Made by a program: the position numbers and the translations under genes
Notes under the pieces: generated by a model
The model's input: only the letters and a program-made list of their open reading frames with translations
Told to the model about the DNA's origin: nothing
Databases searched by the model: none
Assembly (NCBI GenBank): GCA_033065855.1
Contig: JAVXUO010000724.1
Span: forward strand, 62,001-126,000
Direction of reading: 5' to 3'
Length of the DNA: 64,000 bases
Origin: Escallonia rubra
Lineage: Eukaryota > Streptophyta > Magnoliopsida > Escalloniales > Escalloniaceae
Part shown: positions 24,482-37,257 of the stretch, one piece after another
Layout: the number at the start of each line of letters is the position of its first letter
Position numbering within the stretch: the first letter of the stretch is position 1

Positions 24482-24914
24482 TAGGGCTGCAAGTGAACCG
24501 AATTTTTTGTGAACGAAGCTTGCGTTCATTCGTATAAAGCTCGTTCGTGATCATTTAATTAATAAGTGAACCGAGCTTGAGCATGAAATTAGTGCTCATT
24601 AAATAAACGAGACGAACACGAGCACACACAAACTCAGCTTGGTTATGTTCGTGAACGTTAAAGCTCATTTAATATTTAAAATTTTATTTGATGTATACAT
24701 ATGTATATTGGACAATTTCCACCATCACCAATCTTTTCCCTAATTTGGGAGCAGAGCCGAGTAAAGCTCGTGTTCATTTATAATTGGCGAGTGAGTTAGA
24801 GAATAAAAATTTGAGCCCGTGACGAACACGAGTCGAACTTGAACCTCCTCAAAATAAACGAACACGAGTACGATCTCACCTTAACGAGCCCAATACTCGT
24901 TCGTTTGCACCCCG
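24482..24914. mobile_element. Probable hAT-type MITE (433 bp)
   Basis: The left end TAGGGCTGCAA faces a right end TTTGCACCCCG, an imperfect inverted match. Candidate 8-bp flanks are GGTGATGT (24474-24481) and GGTGAAGC (24915-24922), 6 of 8 matching. Inside, words such as AACGAACACGAG and their complements recur in both orientations near the ends, typical of hAT MITEs. There is no coding capacity. The weak TIR and TSD suggest an older copy. Confidence 0.6.
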
Positions 24915-24922
24915 GGTGAAGC

Positions 24923-26497
24923 CGTCCCAGTCAGAATATTGGCAAGTACTAGTAAATTTGGCTTTTCCTCGGGACTTCATGCGGTAATTCTTTTCCGGTT
25001 ACTTGCTTAGGCGGTGCTAGCATGAGCAGTTTTCCAGCCACCACAGTTCCAAAATTATTAGTGGAAGTAACCCATCAAATAACTTGAAAGTTGGGTGAGT
25101 TCCACTCCATGGAAATGAGTGAACGAGGCGAGACGACTTTAGAGAAATGAGAATTCCTTTTCTCATTGGAAACCTTGGAAAGTTCAAAATGGGAAAACTT
25201 GAAAGTGATGGGACTTCATTTACTTTAGACCATCTCATCGACTTGATCCCAATTACAAATGTTTAGACTTGTGCTCTCAAAAGGCGGCAGCCTACAATGC
25301 ATATCCATCTTTCTCTCTTTACTTTGATCCTAGTCAAGCTACTTTAATTTATTCATGGAGACACAAGTGCCACGCTCTGCTTGGAAACAGGGAGGGCATT
25401 AGTTTGGTGGGTTCTTTTTCAATCCGTGATGATCAAAGTTACACTTATTTAACATTTTTGTTTCAGATAAAAAACGCTTCTATTCGTACGTCGATTGTTG
25501 CTAAAAAAGTATAATGAAGTGTTTCTAATATTTTATTATAATGATGGATGAACCTCTAACATGAAATGTCTCTAACAACGCGGTGTAAAAATTAACGCTA
25601 CCTTGATTTTCTACTGCTATACTTGATGAAGTAAATAAGTTCGCTCATCTCCTCCGTCACTTAAAAGCCTATGACCCCCTATAATACTTGAAGTAAGGTC
25701 AGTACTTGGTCGCGATGCTTATTCATAGACCACAACACGAGAAGATTGGCTGATCACACCATTCAATCGGCTACCAGATGCGAGTTGGGTCTAGAAAAGT
25801 TTTTGGACAAGGGTGAACGCAGGGCTAGGCCGAGGGCAAATGGTCCGCCTTAGAGTTAGTGCTATCGAAACTCTAAGCAAAGAAGTTGACTATACGCGCC
25901 TTATGAAAAACAATGTCCATCGTCGAAAAGGAAGGCTTTAACAAAAGAAAGACCAATGGTCTGCTACGTGTAGGCTGTTGGCATGGCAGCGAGAGATAAC
26001 ATAAAATGAAGTGTCCGTAATAATATGGTGTAAAAATAAACGCTACCTTTTATAAATTGATCTCAAAAGTTGGTTTTGGATATTGAAACACACAAACGGT
26101 AACAAGAAGACATAGAAACTTGTCCACCCCTATCCCCAACCCCTCCCCCACGCCCAACTTAAATTAATGCACCCGCAGCACACGAAACACAAACAGCAAA
26201 ACAAAAGTCTCAAAGACCCGCAATGCCCAATTCACATTCAAAGTCTTCCACAGGGTCAATTCCAGAGTTAAGAACTAACTCAGAAGACGAATAGAGTTGT
26301 CTACACACAGACAGCCTGGTTCTCCTCTGCTGCCCCCCCCTCCTCCTTCCATAATTTTTCTTTGTTTTCCTCTGAAATTTCCAAGTCAATCCCGAAGTCT
26401 TTATGTCGCCCAGACCACAACATAAACCCATCTCTGCTCAGAAGCCATTGCCGCTATTCTAACAAACCCACTAGCATTACTCGTAGTAATAGCATCA
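24923..26497. other. Intergenic DNA and probable LYM-like 5'UTR/promoter
   Basis: No gene recognised. A short word, ggtgtaaaaat(t/a)aacgctacc, occurs near 25590 and again near 26030 and may be a small dispersed repeat. The C/CT-rich sequence just before 26498 is probably the 5'UTR of the LysM gene. Confidence 0.4.
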
Positions 26498-29400
26498 ATG
26501 AAGATGGGGATTCAGGCCATGTTGCTGCTTCTTCTCACTCTTGGCTTCCTCTCGGCCATAACACCAACGGCGGCTCAGCCATTCAAGTGCAGCTCCGGCA
26601 CCACCTGCAACTCCATAGTCGACTACGTCTCCCCAAACGCCACCACCATCTCCGCCATCAAAACCCTCTTCGGCATCAAGAACCTCCGGTTCCTCCTCGG
26701 CGCCAACAACCTCCCACTCTCCACCCCAGCAACCCAGCCTGTAGCCGCGAAGCAGAAGATCAAGATCCCCTTCCCCTGCCTCTGCACCAACGGCACCGGA
26801 ATATCCAACAAGCGGCCGTACTACAAGGTGGTCCCCGACGACGGGCTCTATCACATCGCGGCGGAGGTGTTCTCCGGCCTGGTGACGTACCCGCAAATCC
26901 AGGCCGTCAATAATATATCGGATGCGAACAATATTGAGATAGGGCAAAAGCTGTGGATCCCACTGCCGTGTAGCTGCGACGAGGTGGACGGTGAGAAGGT
27001 GGTGCATTACGGACACGTGGTGGACGCCGGGAGCACGGTGGCGGGGATTGCACAGCAGTACAATACCACCGAAGACACGCTGCTCAAGCTTAATGGCCTT
27101 GCTAGTCCCAATGATCTGAAGGCCAACCAAGTTCTCGATGTCCCTCTTAAAGGTATCTGATTTTACCTTTTTCTCAATGTTGGATTCTGAAAAGTTAGAA
27201 AAGCATTAGACACACAGCAGTACAGTACGGTTGCGTATTTCTACTGACCTTTTGGTATTTCTTCCTGTACATGATGAGATTTAATTGCTAATATGTGTAA
27301 CGTGTCATATATCTACATGCTGCTTCATCTACCCTGGAAGTTAATAAAACTCAAAAGGAGAAAATTCGATGGAACGGGGGTAGTATACAAAGATGCTAGA
27401 CAAAAGAGGATTTTCTTAAACATAATTCAACACTTGGAAGCTGGACCCTTCAACTATTCGACTGGTTTACATGTTAATATATGTCTTTTGCACTGGCAGA
27501 AAAATGGGTCTCCGTAGACAGTAATATCAGTACTAGACAGCCCTGAATTTCTTCTATTATATACCATAAAACAATGTTAGGAGTGACTGAATTTTTATCT
27601 ATACCTCTATTGAGTATCGATTGGTTTTAAGGCAAAGATGGTCTGCACAACAAAAAACTTCAATTTTTGACGGTTCAATTGAGCTATCACAGTTCAAGTA
27701 TGCAAGTCATATGCTCAAACCTTTGGAAGCGTATAAGATTTGATAGTCCCTTCGTCGCCATCAATGCAACCCGTGTTATATGGTGTTATATGATCTGAAT
27801 TGTAGAGGCCATCAACTTTTGATTTTTTATTTGGTAAATTGCATATCAAGATAAATGTGAAGATTAGACCAAGAAAACCAGATTTCACTTGGAATAAACC
27901 AAGCCAGACATGAATATGTAAACCAAGATACGTACTTACCATTTGCATAGAGTTTTTTACTCCTTATCAGGCACACTTCAGAGCCTTTTCTTGGAGGGGC
28001 TGAAGCAAAAACAGTAGCATGAACAAGTAAAGAGTGACTAGAAGGATGGCCCAAGCATAAACATGCTATTGCGCTTACCAAAACATGAAACTTAAAACGA
28101 AACTCAAAAAAGCACTAGCAGGACATGGTCACTAAGGACTCAAAGGCATAAGCTTTCTGCAGTCTGCACCAGTCCGAGCAACTATAATACTGCACATGCC
28201 CTTCTAATACAGGTCTCGTGTATACCACCACTAAATCACTTCACCATTGTACAACAACTTGGAGACACCTGTAATTTATTTACTTATCTAGCTTATGCCA
28301 TAGACATGTTTTTAGAAAAGGGAAATAGCACAAGGGGAGATTATGGCCTAACCGCGAAAAGAATATGGCAAACACAAACCAAGAAGGCCTAAGAGGAAAA
28401 GGGCCGCTCTATCATGAGTATCGGCCCCTTTGAGACCCTTTTTTGTCTATGAACACGAATACTAAAACGGGCTACCAATCTAATGACAAAGAATATCGTG
28501 CAATCGTCATATAAGTCGATGATATTTGGTTTAAGCTCCAAGCTAGTTATTAATTGCAGGGTATATTGTAAGACCCTCAATATATCTTTTCTATTCCTAC
28601 CTTCATCTCTCTGCTTGGTGCTTTTCACATTTTTTTTTCCTCTCGTTGATAAAGCTTTTTCGGTAAATTATTTTTTCTTTTATCCTGTTGATATTAATGT
28701 TTAAATGCTATTTCACAGCTTGTACATCAATAGTAAGCAATAGCTCGATGGACTACCCTCTACTTGTTCCTAATGGAACTTACATCTTCACAGCTACCAA
28801 CTGTGTAAAGTGCAACTGTGATGCTGCAAACAACATGGTGTAAGGCCATCATTTGACAACCATTTTCTCTTGTTTTTAGGCATATTCTTAGCTTCATGAA
28901 TCTGATATGACCTTGTGTCTTTTTCTCCTGAATTTCTCAGACTGCACTGCGAGCCGTCCCACATTAATTCTTCCAGCTGGCAATCGTGTCCATCAATGCA
29001 ATGTCAGGGTGCAGACAATCTATACCTTGGTAACAGCACGGCTTCAACTTGTAATCGCACGACCTGTGGTTATGCTGGTTTCCTAAATAACCAAACCATC
29101 CTTGCAAATGCTGTTGTAGAATCCACTTGTTCAGGTAAGATGCATCTAACAGTTTTCTTTTCCAAGCTTCAATATAGAACAGCTAGTTGAAGAACTAGGT
29201 GGTGACTGGTGATGTTCTATTGGCCTCTAAACATATAAACGCACATTAATAAGATAGGTTCAAAGCTGACCTCTTTTCCTGTTTTAAGCCCAACCCTTTG
29301 TAGTAAGTTATCCCTCATGTTAACTTTCCTGAGTTTATGGGAAATTAGTAGGCACCAAGTAGGAGAGTAACCATGTTTTCTCTTCCGTTCTGTCTTCGAG

Positions 29401-29767
29401 ACGGGGATTACAGATGTTCCATCGATGTGGATTGAACTTCTGTATTAATCGTACTCAATTTGAAGGTTTTTGCAGCATAGATGACATTGTCTCAAATGCA
29501 TGTTATGCTACCGTGTAGCTTCTACTCCTTGATGCCACCAAAATGATATCAGGAGAGAAAGATGGTGTTATCACTAATCCATTGAAATTATGCACCATAA
29601 ATGCAATACCTATCCAGTTAGGCATGCACTAACTAGAAACTTGTTTTTGTTGTTGGAAAACAGTTTCTGAAAGCAGTGCGACAAAGTTCAGTACGCAAGC
29701 TTGGAGGTGGAACTTCCTTCTCATTTTTGTCCAATTGGTGCTGTTTTCTCTTCATCTTTCTCTATAG
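26498..29767 (+). CDS. LysM-domain GPI-anchored protein, LYM1/LYM3-like
   Basis: A plasma-membrane pattern-recognition protein. LYM1/LYM3 (rice LYP4/LYP6) bind bacterial peptidoglycan and signal with the LysM kinase CERK1. Four exons join in frame: 26498-27152, 28719-28839, 28941-29134 and 29664-29767, giving 357 residues. The signal peptide is about 1-26, ending TAAQ. An N-terminal LysM-like region is followed by CLC at 94-96, a LysM at about 108-156, CSC at 158-160 and a LysM at about 169-217, the CxC-separated layout of this family. The extracellular part continues with CVKCNC and several N-glycosylation sequons (NGT, NST, NRT). The C-terminus ends in a hydrophobic run (NFLLIFVQLVLFSLHLSL) suited to a GPI-attachment signal. 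The start ATG begins the only signal peptide in frame. LYM2/CEBiP-type is a less likely alternative. No defects are seen. Confidence 0.9.
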
Positions 29768-30990
29768 ATGTCTGTGAATTCCAGAGGAATATCAATGGCT
29801 GTAGGATGGGAGCATATTGTCGTAAGGTCATGTAATTTTTTCTCTTTTCCCTGTACTATTTTCTGTCTCTTAATTGTGGTTTTATAGGCATAAGCAAGAT
29901 CTTGGCTACAAATGTAACATCCACGATATTCGGGGACCGAGTTCAAAAATCGCGTGCGTTAAGTATAAATTTTTTTGTCAAAATCCAGGTTGGTCAAAGG
30001 TCATCCACCTTGGAAGGAAAGTTTAGGCATTGTAATAGGCCATTACTCTTATTAGTTCCCTTGTGCACACAGCCAGCACATTTTTGAACAACATTAGTAA
30101 ATATGCTTAGTAAGCAAACTGGACGGTAGGATGGCTGCTCGGAACATTAGTTGATCTTGCCTGGAAATCGGACAATAGCGTGGCACATTCGAAACTAGTA
30201 GAGGCATTAGTGGGTCTCAGGAAGCTTTGGAGTTTCGAACTGAAACTATCCGAAGTTTGGAGTAATTCATTGCTGGTATTCTACCATTTCGAAAGTTTGT
30301 TATTGCTTCATCGCAAAGAGGCCCAGCCCCGGACAATTTCTAAAGGAAGCCATTAAATGCATGCAATTCAAAGGAATCGCTTACGCTCATCAGATTTCGT
30401 TAATATTTCTTTTGGAATTTAAGCAAGAGAATTGCATTAATCAGATTTCAACTTAAAAGCAACGATAAGATTCATTTTACTTTTGGCAGTGAGATGTTTC
30501 TCTCACACATGCTGCTGCCGCAAACTGGCCCATAGTCAAGGGCTGTTTGCTGCAGCACTGAGAGCTTGCAATAGGATCAATCCCAACACATTACATAAGA
30601 TCACATCATCCCTGAATTTGTTCACACGAAAACTCCATGAGTTTGATCACTTTTAAGTTTTAAGTTACATAATGCAACATCAAGCCGATAGCAGGATGAC
30701 TCCAGGTTACATTATAAACCCTATAACTAGATCAGAATAACCTGTCTGAATTTGCTACCCTGCGCATATATGACTGTATGATAGTGATTATGGTTGGCTG
30801 TGAATTAAAACCGAGGTTCTCTTGTTGCGGTAGTATTGTGCTTCCCATGGGTACTAAGCCTTCAAGTGTACTGGGTGAAGCTACAGAAGGGTAGAAATAA
30901 CCAAACCAAATCAAGTCAAACCCCAATTTAACATAATATAATTCAATAAATTGGAAGTTCAAAGCCCACCGGTCGAAATCCCATTCGAAC
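29768..30990. other. Probable LYM-like 3'UTR and intergenic DNA
   Basis: No further gene is seen. The first few hundred bases are presumably the 3'UTR and terminator region of the LysM gene. Confidence 0.4.
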
Positions 30991-30994
30991 CAAT

Positions 30995-32140
30995 CTCTGC
31001 CCCTCCATTAGGATTTCGCAATTTTTGTTCTGCTTCATGATGAATGATATTTCCTGCTGTTTCCTTTCGTAGGTATGTGCACAACTCAAGCCAGAAAGTC
31101 ATTTCCTTTTCAATGACACCACAACATACCCAAACTCCACTTTGCTTTTGATTTAAAATCTAAGACGCGTGTTCGTCATACATCATCAAGCCCAAGGCTT
31201 CAGGCAAAACATATCACAATACCCTTCTGATACTCGACTAAACAGTCTAAACTTCCCATTCCTGTTTTCTCAAAAAGACAATGCAATATCTAGATGGAAA
31301 GCAAATGACAAGTACATTTCTTCGACAGCAACAAAAAAGAGGAAAACTTTTGGTGGATCGAAGCAACCAAAGGTTTAAGGATCCATACTTTAAGGATGTT
31401 GCCAATTCGACCTAGGACTAACAAAATCAGTCCCATGATAACCGACAAAGCGTAAATCGCCAAACTTACCATAAGTTACATACCTATAAGGTTTGTAGCA
31501 TCTAATAAAAATGCAGCGGAGGCACGCATGGCTGGGCGGTCTCAGAATGTATGGCTGGTGATGATGCCTAGCACGTTTCCTGGGCTGCGGGTCTGTAGAT
31601 TCCTTCACTTTGCTTCTCCATGGTACATGTTTAAAAATAGCAACAGATAAAGACTAAACGAATAGCTCTTTCATAGCTCTATTCAATAAATATACGTAAT
31701 GTAGAAAGGGAAAAAACCCAGGTACACAAAAATCAACAGAAAAGAAAGCCCTCAAGTATCGCGCACCCAGACTAGAACCCAGCCTCTCTTGCAACATGGT
31801 TCAAACCCAATAAAAATGCTACTTCACTTCTAGAAGAAACTCATTCCCAAAATAAAGCAAGACGCCAACTCTTGCAGGCCTGCTTATTCCTCTCAAACAA
31901 ATAGACCACAGAGACATATAGGATCCATCCACAGACTCAAGTGCGACATCTGAACAGGTCTGATAAAGATGCGAAATTTAAGAGGATAATTATCAAAGTG
32001 GAGAACAGTTTGTAGACATCCCAAATAGCGATGAGGACAGTCAGCGGCGAAGCCACATGCATCTTAAGGTGGGCGATTGCCCACCATGGATTTGGAAGAA
32101 ATGCCACTAACAACACTACTAAAAATCAGGATAACGTGTG
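30995..32140. repeat. Tandem duplication of an unidentified sequence, copy 1
   Basis: This segment resembles 32595-34115 in the same orientation, with many substitutions and indels. Shared landmarks include ctctgccccttcattag at the left, the word caacatgg(a/t)(g/t)caaacccaat in the middle and ctactaaaaatcaggat at the right. On the minus strand both copies can encode the peptides ST-D-(P/L)QPRKRARH and DFVS-R-NWQ. In this copy the second peptide is broken by stops. I do not recognise the parent gene. This is either a decayed gene pair or an old repeat. Confidence 0.6.
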
Positions 32141-32594
32141 AGTGAGTATTGCTCACTTTGTACAATAAAATCATTATGGGACCTTTATGTGAGTTCATGT
32201 CAACGTACTTCCTCGTACTCTAATTGGTAACGGGGTGATGCGAGCTAACCTTGGCATATAATAACTCTAAGACCGGTGTTAATGTAGCAAAAAGTTTGGA
32301 CATGGTTTCATCCTACACCCTCATGTCATCGTGCAAATCCAATCTTAAGAGAGATGTCTTGTCGCTGTTGCACTTTTAGCCACAAAACATGGGGTGAAAA
32401 AGCATAGTGGGGTGAGACAATAGACGTCCCCATTTTATAATGATCTACATTTTCTTCTTAAAAAAGATTATTTTTAACCCGGCGTGTGAAAAAATGACTA
32501 TTTTCTTCTTAAAAATAGATGTCCACCTTTTATAATCACTTACATTTTATAATCATTTAACTTCTATTATATATGTAGTAAAGCCATTAGAAAC

Positions 32595-34115
32595 CTCAGC
32601 AACTCTCTGCCCCTTCATTAGAGGATTTCCTAATTTTTTTTTGTTCTGCTTCATATCGAGTGATTTTTCCTGTTGATGTTTCCTCTCTCAGGTAACTGCA
32701 ATTCAAGCCATAAAGTCGTGTCTTTCCTAACAATAGGACAATACAAAATTGCAACTAGATCGTATATGCGCCCCAATTTATCTGCCATTAGTTTAAACCA
32801 AAGTCACTTGTTCATCAGCTTGGAGTTCCGGGATTCTTAAACATTATCAATCGGCAAAACATTTCGATAATACACTTCTGATACTCAACCACAGAGTCCA
32901 GACTGGCCATTCCTGTTTTTTAAAGGAAAGCCGACGGAAAGCAAAAGTCAAAGACATTTCTCTCACAGCAACAAAGAAGCAGCAGCCAAGAAAAGTAAAA
33001 GATATAGTACCACGTTCATTAGACAGAATTGTTCATTTAAAGAAAAAAGAAAATTTTGCTTTTTTTTCCTGAGAAAGAATTTGTTTCTGCCTTGTAAGCC
33101 AACTTTTCCCTCACAAAAGATAATGTGAGACCAGCATGGGACGTTCCATCACATTTCCCAACTTTTGGTGGACTGAACCAACAAACGGTCTCAGGATCCA
33201 TACTTGGAGGAATTTGCCAATTCAACCTAGAACTAACAAAATCAGTGCGCATCATACCCGAAAACGGGTATAAACAGCAATAGCCACAAAATAAAGAGCG
33301 AAAAGAGAATCCTTACGAGATTTATCAATGAATGATTTCTGTGGTCCAGTGATAATGGTGTAAAATCGAGTGAATCACCAAACATACCACGCTTGAGGCT
33401 CAGAAAAACTACAGAAGAGTTTCATTGCGTACCTGTAACGTTTGTAGCATTTACTTACAATACAGCGGATGGCTGGGCTGTCTCACAATTTAGGGCTGGT
33501 GATAATGCTGGTGTTTCATGTGTAGAGGCAGGTAATTTTACCACCTCAGCCATAACCTGCTTCATATGCCTAGCACGTTTCCTGGGCTGCAGGTCTGTAG
33601 ATTCCTCCACTTCTGCCGTATGCTTCTTCTCCGTGGTAAATCTGTTTAAAAATAACAACAGATAGCAATTAAACGTTATTACCTCATTCATGTCTCTGAA
33701 TTAATATATAGACGCAATGTAGAAAGGGGGAAAACCCCATGCACACAGAGATTAACAGAACAGGGAACCCTCAAGGATCCCGCACCCAAACTAGAGGACC
33801 TCATATAAACTCCCAGCCTGCCTTGCAACATGGAGCAAACCCAATGAGAAGCTACTTCACTTCTAGAACAAACTCATTCCCGTAATAAAGCAAGAAGCCA
33901 CCCCTTTGCAGGCCTGCTTATTCCTCTCAATAAATAGACCACTGAGACATATACGATCCATACTCAACACTCAAGTGCAATATCTGAACGGTCTGAAACT
34001 GATGCAGAATTTAATTGTAGACATAACAAATAGAGATGAAGACAGTCAGCCGCGGAGCCACATGCATCTTAAGATATGTCACTGATGCTACTAAAAATCA
34101 GGATGAAGTGTGAGA
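32595..34115. repeat. Tandem duplication of an unidentified sequence, copy 2
   Basis: Partner of 30995-32140. On the minus strand this copy keeps longer open stretches: EVEESTDLQPRKRARH (about 33570-33620), which has a basic, nuclear-localisation-like cluster, and DFVSSRLNWQIPPSMDPETV at about 33195-33250. A possible 3' splice site (AAACAG) precedes the first. The unit has no full ORF. It is directly followed by a LINE fragment. Function unknown; probably a pseudogene or gene remnant on the minus strand. Confidence 0.55.
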
Positions 34116-34137
34116 TTAGTGCTTAATTACTCTTCTT

Positions 34138-35215
34138 TCAAGCGTGTTCAGGTTTGAATATAAATGTGGTGAAGAGTGAAATAATTCCAATCCGGGATGT
34201 TTTAGAAGTGCATGCTCTTGCAGGAGCATATGGTTGTAGGGTGCAGACTTCACCTTTTACTTTTTTAAGTCTTCCTCTGGGGCTTTCGTTTGATATTTAG
34301 AATCTGGTAATTGAGTGTTATTACAGAAAGCAACTTGGAAGAAATCATCTCTCTCCAAAGGAGGTCAGATGAAATTAATCAAAAGTACTTTATCGAGTTT
34401 GCCGACTTATTTTGTGTCTTTTTCGTGATACCTGTTGCAGTAGCGAAGAGGTTGGAAAAGTTGGAGCCTGTGGTTTTGTGGGAAGGGGAGTCCAAGGAGA
34501 AAATATATTTAGTTAATTGGGAGGCAGTGTGCAATCCAATGCAGATGTGGGGTTTGGGAGTGAAGTAGTTGGTATCTTTTAATGCTGCCTTTCTTAGGGA
34601 AGTCGTTATGGCGATATTTGCCGGAAAGAGATGTGAGGCTTGTGGGGCAAGGAGCCGACGCTTGGCCCTTTGTTTCCCTGGAGAGCAGTTTGGCGGTCTT
34701 CGGTAACTCTTAGGCTCTGCTTAGTGTCTGCGTTTTGGTGTGGGAAGCAGCAAGGGATTCTACTCTCTTACAGGGGGACAACTTGAGGAAAATGAGGAAG
34801 GTTTACGTGAACTGGTGCTTCATGGGCAAGAAGGCTGTTTAGTCAGTAGCACATCTTCTGCTGTACTGCCCTGTTGTTAGTGAGCTTTGGGATCTTGTAT
34901 TCAGCCTTTTGCGGGTCTATTGGGTTTTGGCTTGTTCGGTTCTGAATCTTCTCAAGGCATGGTCTTGCATAAGAAGAGGTGGAGTGCAGTACAAATTGTG
35001 GGAGCTTATTCCCTCGTGCGTGTTTTGGTGTATTGGGGAGGGAAAGGAATGCTAGCGCTTTGAGGGTGTGGAGATATCCCTGGAGAATCTTAAAGACTTT
35101 TTTCGTCTAGGCTTGCTTTCTGGGGTAAGGAAAAACCCGATTTCAGTGATGCCTTTTGTGCTTTTCTGTGTTGCTTTTTGAGGTCTATAGGTAATTAATT
35201 TTGTAATCATCAACC
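34138..35215 (+). mobile_element. 5'-truncated L1-type LINE fragment
   Basis: Broken plus-strand frames follow the order of a plant L1-type LINE 3' half. First is the RT segment FQACSGLNINVVKSE (about 34138) with FLSLPLGLSFD, then AKRLEKLEPVVLWEG and KIYLVNWEAVCNPMQMWGLG (34450-34560). The degenerate zf-RVT region follows with KVYVNWCFMGKKAV and HLLLYCPVVSELWDLVF (34800-34910). A 3'UTR-like tail ends near a C-run at about 35213. Stops and frameshifts interrupt all parts and the RT catalytic core is missing, so the copy is dead. No TSD was found. Confidence 0.85.
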
Positions 35216-36020
35216 CCCCCCCCCCCCTTCTCCCGCGCTTTCTAAATATTACTTATCTGAAACAAAACCAAAAAACCGGTAGGTTTGTTGGACTATTAGG
35301 AATTTACTGCTATTGTAACCTTAACTACACAGTATATTCTCAAAACAATCTTCGGCATCTGGATGCAATCATGTCTAATTTGATTGTACTGCATGCGACT
35401 AATACTCTTATGTTTCCAAACAAACGTCCAAATTCTCAAATGATAAATCTAGAACCCCCCGAAAACTTTCATAATACACTTCTATAGTTTCCAAACCAGC
35501 ACCATATGCTGAAAGTATTTGGTACTTTTTGATGGTGTTGTGATAGTGTGTGTGTGTGTACTTCATTATTGCTATTATTTGGCCTATCCTAGGTACACCA
35601 GAATCCCTCTCTGACTCCTGGGACTTCAGCAACAAAGTTGGAGTTCAACTAGCTAGAAGTGGGATGAATTTACCAATTTAGAGAAGACTGCCTTCAGTGG
35701 GATGAGACTTGAGAGTGCAACACTATCAAATTCTGCAAGATTGGCATGAAATTTCGCTTACCTATGGCTGCTCTTATCTAGATCATGTCTTTTCACAAAG
35801 CTAGAACTTTAGTCACTGATACACCCTTTGGCAGCAGATGAGGTAGTACTGAGTATTAAGGAAATTTTGTATTGTCAATAAGTTCCGACATGTGCGATGC
35901 CTGTAACTAGTCTGTACTTAAATTTGAACCATTTTGAACACCTAGAGTAAAAGGAATCCCTTCAAGCCAGCTATTTTCATCTGCGTGAGCGAAGGGTATC
36001 TCAGGAATATTCTATTTAGT
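35216..36020. other. Intergenic DNA and probable 3' flank of the kelch-like gene
   Basis: No gene or element recognised. It opens with a homopolymeric C-run (about 35213-35227) and contains a short (GT)n at about 35545-35560. Confidence 0.4.
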
Positions 36021-37169
36021 TCAGTCCAAGCGGTTATTTCCGCGGGAGCCCATATGGGGTGCATGATCCCAGCCATAGCGAACAACACAAACGCCCCTTT
36101 CATCACCGAGATTAGACACAAAGATGTCTTCTACCCTCGCCAGGGGGATGGTAAGAATGTCGCCAACAGGTATTTTATCGTAAGATCCTTTGGGGGCTGA
36201 TCTGCCCTTATGAGCTATTAGGCATTCTGGTTCAGGACCATAAGGTCGAAAAGCACAGTAATCAGCTCTGCCAATGTCGGGGTAGTATTCGGGGGAACAT
36301 GCAATGTAGGCCCCGAGTGGGCCAAAGAAGGTGGCTGTGTTCCGGAAGGGCAATCTGATACGAGTGCTAAGACCAGGACCAGGACCAGGAGAAGAACACT
36401 CTATACTTGTCCAAATAGATTCTGAGACATGGTACGAAAACACGCCCTCGCCTAAAGTAGCTAAAAGGATGACATTATTGTCCTTGATAATGGCATGCGA
36501 GTTTATACGATAACCAGTAACCGTAGCCAAGAGAGGAGACCTCTCGACGCGAGAAACAGGAGGCTGAGGAAGTGAAGTCCAGCGGCTCGTGGGCTCACGT
36601 CCGGAATGGAAGAATTGGACGTCCAGAGCCTCGAAATCGTGGGAAGTGAGCTCGTGGCCGATTACAAAACATCTCCAGGTCTCCTTCACGTCGGGGTCGC
36701 GGTCGTCCCACACGCCGCGAATAGGACCAACTACGGTCGGGTCGAACTTAGGATACACCATGGGAGAAGCTTGCTTGACTGAACAGGTGACAGTATCGTA
36801 GACCGTAACGTCTTTAAGAATTAGCCCTCTCCTGCCACCAAACATGTATATGAGATGTCCAATCGCGACGTAGCCCCTGCGCACAGGATAATGATCGAAG
36901 CTGAAGCTGATTACGGGCTTCGGCAGAGCAGTTGGTGGACTCAGTGACGGAAACGCTTTTTCCGGAGCTCCAGGGCCGACCTCGATGGGGTATATCTTAC
37001 ACGCGTGATCGCCTTGGGCAAACTCCAATACCAGGTATAGCACGCATTTTTTTGTAACAACCTTCTCTTCTTCTTTTTCCGATGAAGCCGACCGCCTGAA
37101 TTGCAAACAGGGGTCAGTTTCTTCCTCGTTCACCGGAGGGACCACTAACGTCGCCGCACCAACACTCAT
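36021..37169 (-). CDS. Kelch-like single-exon protein of unknown function
   Basis: An uninterrupted 382-codon frame from ATG to stop. It contains a kelch-type blade with GHLIYMFGGRRG followed by VTVYDTVT at about residues 103-127, and further repeat-like strand patterns such as IKDNNVILLATLGEGVFSYH, suggesting a kelch or galactose-oxidase-like beta-propeller. No F-box, BTB or signal peptide is visible at the N-terminus, which is short and starts MSVGAATLVVPP. The middle holds a low-complexity SSPGPGPGLS. Codon usage and GC content exceed the surrounding AT-rich DNA, as expected of a real gene. A TATA-like and G-box pair lies upstream. Many plants carry families of such intronless kelch/DUF1618-like genes of unknown role, and I cannot assign a specific function. 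It could also be a retrogene because it has no introns. Confidence 0.65.
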   Translation of the reverse strand: MSVGAATLVVPPVNEEETDPCLQFRRSASSEKEEEKVVTKKCVLYLVLEFAQGDHACKIYPIEVGPGAPEKAFPSLSPPTALPKPVISFSFDHYPVRRGYVAIGHLIYMFGGRRGLILKDVTVYDTVTCSVKQASPMVYPKFDPTVVGPIRGVWDDRDPDVKETWRCFVIGHELTSHDFEALDVQFFHSGREPTSRWTSLPQPPVSRVERSPLLATVTGYRINSHAIIKDNNVILLATLGEGVFSYHVSESIWTSIECSSPGPGPGLSTRIRLPFRNTATFFGPLGAYIACSPEYYPDIGRADYCAFRPYGPEPECLIAHKGRSAPKGSYDKIPVGDILTIPLARVEDIFVSNLGDERGVCVVRYGWDHAPHMGSRGNNRLD

Positions 37170-37229
37170 CCTTGCGGTGAAGGTGGATGTAGGGGTTAGG
37201 GTTTGTTCAAAATTTTGATCGCTTGGGGA

Positions 37230-37257
37230 TAATATATATGTCTAGAGAGTCCACGTG
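37230..37257 (-). promoter_or_regulatory. Possible core promoter of the kelch-like gene
   Basis: Read on the minus strand, a G-box CACGTG (37252-37257) precedes a TATATATTA box (about 37230-37239), which is some 60 bp upstream of the ATG at 37169. The spacing suits a short 5'UTR. This is an inference from motifs only. Confidence 0.4.

Noticed and set aside
29911-30090. TGTAACATCC word, as at the start of some Ty3 LTRs
   Set aside because: No second LTR, primer site or matching end was found, so a single short word is not enough.
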